Below are positions 55,401 through 64,000 of a stretch of DNA of 64,000 nucleotides, in pieces (the stretch's first letter is position 1; every line of letters starts with the position of its first letter). The position numbers were made by a program, and so were the translations under genes. Source of the DNA: Leptasterias polaris (Eukaryota > Echinodermata > Asteroidea > Forcipulatida > Asteriidae); the NCBI GenBank assembly GCA_037783415.1, contig JAZGTN010000022.1, positions 5,988,001 through 6,052,000 of the forward strand. Direction: 5' to 3'. Below the pieces are notes generated by a model, which searched no databases, was not told where the DNA came from, and was given only the letters and a program-made list of their open reading frames with translations.

Positions 55401-57300
55401 TGCTAAAAACGTTCTCTCTTGAGGATTGGCACTGCTAAAAACGTTCTCTCTTGAGGATTGGCACTGCTAAAAACGTTCTCTCTTGAGGATTGGCACTGCT
55501 AAAAACGTTCTCTCTTGAGGATTGGCACTGCTAAAAACGTTCTCTCTTGAGGATTGGCACTGCTAAAAACGTTCTCTCTTGAGGATTGGCACTGCTAAAA
55601 ACGTTCTCTCTTGAGGATTGGCACTGCTAAAAACGTTCTCTCTTGAGGATTGGCACTGCTAAAAACGTTCTCTCTTGAGGATTGGCACTGCTAAAAACGT
55701 TCTCTCTTGAGGATTGGCACTGCTAAAAACGTTCTCTCTTGAGGATTGGTACTGCTAAAAACGTTCTCTCTTGAGGATTGGTACTGGTAAAAACGTTCTC
55801 TCTTGAGGATTGGCACTGCTAAAAACGTTCTCTCTTGAGGATTGGTACTGGTAAAAACGTTCTCTCTTGAGGATTGGCACTGCTAAAAACGTTCTCTCTT
55901 GAGGATTGGCACTGCTAAAAACGTTCTCTCTTGAGGATTGGTACTGCTAAAAACGTTCTCTCTTGAGGATTGGTACTGCTAAAAACGTTCTCTCTTGAGG
56001 ATTGGTACTGCTAAAAACGTTCTCTCTTGAGGATTGGCACTGCTAAAAACGTTCTCTCTTGAGGATTGGTACTGCTAAAAACGTTCTCTCTTGAGGATTG
56101 GTACTGCTAAAAACGTTCTCTCTTGAGGATTGGTACTGCTAAAAACGTTCTCTCTTGAGGATTGGTACTGCTAAAAACGTTCTCTCTTGAGGATTGGCAC
56201 TGCTAAAAACGTTCTCTCTTGAGGATTGGCACTGCTAAAAACGTTCTCTCTTGAGGATTGGCACTGCTAAAAACGTTCTCTCTTGAGGATTGGCACTGCT
56301 AAAAACGTTCTCTCTTGAGGATTGGCACTGCTAAAAACGTTCTCTCTTGAGGATTGGCACTGCTAAAAACGTTCTCTCTTGAGGATTGGCACTGCTAAAA
56401 ACGTTCTCTCTTGAGGATTGGCACTGCTAAAAACGTTCTCTCTTGAGGATTGGCACTGCTAAAAACGTTCTCTCTTGAGGATTGGCACTGCTAAAAACGT
56501 TCTCTCTTGAGGATTGGCACTGCTAAAAACGTTCTCTCTTGAGGATTGGCACTGCTAAAAACGTTCTCTCTTGAGGATTGGCACTGCTAAAAACGTTCTC
56601 TCTTGAGGATTGGCACTGCTAAAAACGTTCTCTCTTGAGGATTGGCACTGCTAAAAACGTTCTCTCTTGAGGATTGGTACTGCTAAAAACGTTCTCTCTT
56701 GAGGATTGGCACTGCTAAAAACGTTCTCTCTTGAGGATTGGCACTGCTAAAAACGTTCTCTCTTGAGGATTGGTACTGCTAAAAACGTTCTCTCTTGAGG
56801 ATTGGCACTGCTAAAAACGTTCTCTCTTGAGGATTGGTACTGGTAAAAACGTTCTCTCTTGAGGATTGGTACTGCTAAAAACGTTCTCTCTTGAGGATTG
56901 GCACTGGTAAAAACGTTCTCTCTTGAGGATTGGCACTGCTAAAAACGTTCTCTCTTGAGGATTGGCACTGCTAAAAACGTTCTCTCTTGAGGATTGGTAC
57001 TGGTAAAAACGTTCTCTCTTGAGGATTGGCACTGCTAAAAACGTTCTCTCTTGAGGATTGGCACTGGTAAAAACGTTCTCTCTTGAGGATTGGCACTGCT
57101 AAAAACGTTCTCTCTTGAGGATTGGCACTGCTAAAAACGTTCTCTCTTGAGGATTGGTACTGGTAAAAACGTTCTCTCTTGAGGATTGGCACTGCTAAAA
57201 ACGTTCTCTCTTGAGGATTGGTACTGGTAAAAACTTTAACTCTGGAGGATTAGTACTACCAATTAATCTCTGAAGGATTGGCACTAGTACGCGTTTATCT
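52465..57300. repeat. Satellite array of 31-32-bp monomers, about 4.8 kb
   Basis: About 150 head-to-tail monomers of GAGGATTGGCACTGCTAAAAACGTTCTCTCTT type (32 bp), with variants TACTGG and a 31-bp TCTGG form. The left 750 bases are an older, diverged subarray (TCTCTGGAGAATTGG...), which holds its own 156-bp duplication (about 52858 and 53014). The remainder (about 53220-57230) is highly uniform. Edges decay, as expected for unequal exchange. No spacers, so not CRISPR. Minus-strand frames are open only where the TAC variant replaces TAG. Confidence 0.97.
54700..56677. repeat. 960-bp higher-order repeat within the satellite
   Basis: Bases 54700-55717 and 55660-56677 are identical (1018 bases at an offset of exactly 960, i.e. 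30 monomers), including the order of C/T and G/C monomer variants. First mismatches are at 54699 on the left and 56678 on the right. Confidence 0.92.
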
Positions 57301-57734
57301 ATGGGAACAAACTTTACAATCACTTGATATCAGATTGACACTTACCAATTTTATTTTAATAATTACCGGCCCTACTAAAAGCCTTTCAATATTTGACACA
57401 AAATATTTCAGATGTTTATTACGAATGATGTAGTGACCTCAGGATGATAAAAAAATTAGAATTGACTACTACCACACTTTGTACAAGTACTTTCAATTTT
57501 GAACAATAAAAAACAAAACTCCACCTTTTTCCTTAGTACCTGAGTAAGTATATATTTCAAACCTACAGTATTCAGTATACACATACTTCAAAAAATCAAT
57601 TAAATCTGGGTATTTATTGTCTTAAACTGTTGTACAATACAAAATATCTAATACAATACAAAATACCTAAATTTACAAATTTACAGGCAATCGGTCCGGG
57701 CAGACCTCGCAAGAAGAAAACAACTTTGCATATC

Positions 57735-57955
57735 AACTTGTACTGCAGTGCAGTTGATGTCAACTTGTACTCCCAAAATGTTTCATTTGCATAGCAGTGC
57801 AGTTGATGTCAACTTACTAATAGTGTTTCTTTCACATGCTGCAGTGCAGTTGATGTCAACTTGTACTACCAATTTGTTTTATTTGCAAGCAGAGCAGTGT
57901 AGTTGATGTCAACTTGTACTACTAAAGTGTTCCTTTTGCATACAGAGCAGTGCAA
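57735..57955. repeat. About 55-60-bp tandem repeat with GCAGTTGATGTCAACTTGT core
   Basis: Four to five copies of GCAGTGCAGTTGATGTCAACTTGTACTxC, each containing the near-palindrome GTTGATGTCAAC, with variable spacers. Confidence 0.85.
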
Positions 57956-57956
57956 C

Positions 57957-58002
57957 AGGTTGCCTCCAAGTTACAAGTAAAAGTTGCCCTGTGACAAGGC
58001 GT
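57957..58002. repeat. TIR-like end matching the MITE at 58619
   Basis: GTTGCCTCCAAGTTacaag...GTGACAAGGC is the reverse complement of 58618-58656 with gaps. It may be the far end of a larger element or a partial copy. Confidence 0.5.
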
Positions 58003-58176
58003 TAAAGATGCCTCTCTGTTAAAAGAAATGCTCAGATTTATTTTGGAAACATTTGTGAATTTTTATTCTTATAATCCGAGTATGAATCATTTCAGTTTTA
58101 AGAGGTTTTTAAATAATTGACATTTTGATGCTTGTATAATATCAATCAATAAATAATGTAACACATGCACATTGCT

Positions 58177-58331
58177 AAAAATGGTATTCTTGAAATAAGA
58201 AAAAAATCTTATTTCAAGGAAACTTTTCTTGTGTCACTCCCAAAAATCTTCATAGAAATTTTTTCTAGGGAGTGACACAAGAAAAGTTTCCTTGAAATAA
58301 GATTTGTTTATATTTCAAGAATACTATTTTT
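58177..58331. mobile_element. Large hairpin MITE with 35-bp perfect arms
   Basis: 58207-58241 and 58268-58302 are perfect inverted copies of 35 bases, separated by 26 bases. Outer arms AAAAATGGTATTCTTGAAATA and its near-complement extend to 58177 and 58331. A second small hairpin (TTGAAATAAG...CTTATTTCAA) nests in the left arm. Confidence 0.9.
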
Positions 58332-58618
58332 ATAATAAATAAGTAGTTTATCCAGAATATACATATAGTTCTGGATTCATGTCAAATTTGTAGTTCATCG
58401 ACTATGGGATGGTTTTGGCTTCAGGTAAACAAACCAACATCTTTGTGAGTTGTAAATTATGGTTAGTACAAGAACTATAATGACCTTCTCAAAGTTTCAT
58501 TTGGCAGCTAGCCACCAAAACCAACAAGAAAAGGTTTTTGTCGTATAAGTTTGAGGATGGCTTTAATTAGAAAAGTCAATATATGAGTTGTTTGATTTGA
58601 GGTATCAGTTCTTAGGGC

Positions 58619-58824
58619 CTTGTCACAAGAGGCAATTTTTCCAGGCAACTTGGAGGCAACAAAATGCAGTACATGCTACAAGACCACTTTGGTAGCACAG
58701 AAGTAATTTGTCAAACAATGTCTTACAATCCCCGAGAAAAATATTTGAACATTCAAATGTGAATGTTTCTTCTTCTTTGGGATTGCCTGGAACTGGTTGC
58801 CTGTAAATTGCCCCGTGTGACATG
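58619..58824. mobile_element. MITE with about 28-bp TIRs in the ZNF474-like 3' UTR
   Basis: The left end TTGTCACAAGAGGCAATTTTTCC and the complement of the right end (ATGTCACACGGGGCAATTTACAGG) share CAGGCAAC internally. About 205 bp, no ORF. It lies just past the stop codon of the ZNF474-like gene. Confidence 0.65.
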
Positions 58825-58959
58825 TGCCCCATGACTCACATTTGACACTTTGACAAAAGTAGATCTTTGTAAATATAAGCTGGTAAACAAAACCACTTTG
58901 GTTCTTGCTTGACACTATAAAAAATTGCCCCATCTAAAGAGTGTCCATAATTTCTGGTA

Positions 58960-64000
<5,041 letters not shown>

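Noticed and set aside
53182..57192. Minus-strand repeat protein encoded by the satellite
   Set aside because: Frames break repeatedly at the TAG monomer variant, and 32 bp is not a multiple of three.
52465..57300. CRISPR-like array of 32-bp repeats
   Set aside because: Repeats are directly adjacent with no unique spacers, and the context is an animal genome. It is a satellite.

Overview
This is an AT-rich animal nuclear window with interrupted genes, GT-AG introns, LINEs, tRNA-derived SINEs, MITEs, a DIRS element and a large satellite. It suggests an invertebrate deuterostome, most likely an echinoderm. The reasons are the NR2F protein, which starts with the family-typical MAM and has vertebrate-like exon boundaries, together with the ZNF474-type gene and the repeat families. 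The species call is an inference.

Region 1 (1-17 kb, + strand): an apparently complete COUP-TF/NR2F orphan nuclear receptor of 477 aa in three coding exons (2597-3239, 4730-5245, 16350-16624). Its 11-kb second intron holds LINE and SINE debris, minisatellites and a cluster of AGGTCA-type half-sites.

Region 2 (17-37 kb): no convincing protein-coding gene. It holds hairpin elements, an inverted MITE pair, degenerate tandem arrays, two clear tRNA-type SINEs, a hAT-like element with CAGGGGCGGATCCAG-type ends, a 5'-truncated LINE tail with a 16-bp target duplication, and a few less AT-rich islands that could be regulatory.

Region 3 (37.3-44.7 kb, - strand): a complete eight-exon gene of the 5'-nucleotidase (NT5E/CD73) family, 558 aa. 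Its metal- and nucleotide-binding residues are largely replaced and it has no GPI-type tail, so it is probably a secreted pseudoenzyme. Intron 5 carries a nested insertion: a LINE tail interrupted by a 327-bp hairpin-rich element (8-bp TSD) and by a 1136-bp foldback element (9-bp TSD).

Region 4 (46.1-51.8 kb): one DIRS-type tyrosine-recombinase retrotransposon with both terminal repeats and an exact internal complementary region. It has gag-like, RT/RNase H and recombinase ORFs, but the catalytic core of the RT is missing in frame.

Region 5 (52.5-57.3 kb): a satellite of about 31-32 bp monomers with a 960-bp higher-order repeat, followed by MITEs.

Region 6 (58.96-63.73 kb, - strand): a ZNF474-like protein of 629 aa with eight C2HC fingers in three exons. 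A truncated LINE reverse transcriptase lies in its second intron.

The three host genes are not an operon and show no obvious pathway link. The window is mainly of interest for the predicted dead ecto-nucleotidase, the nested foldback element, the base-exact DIRS termini and the satellite.
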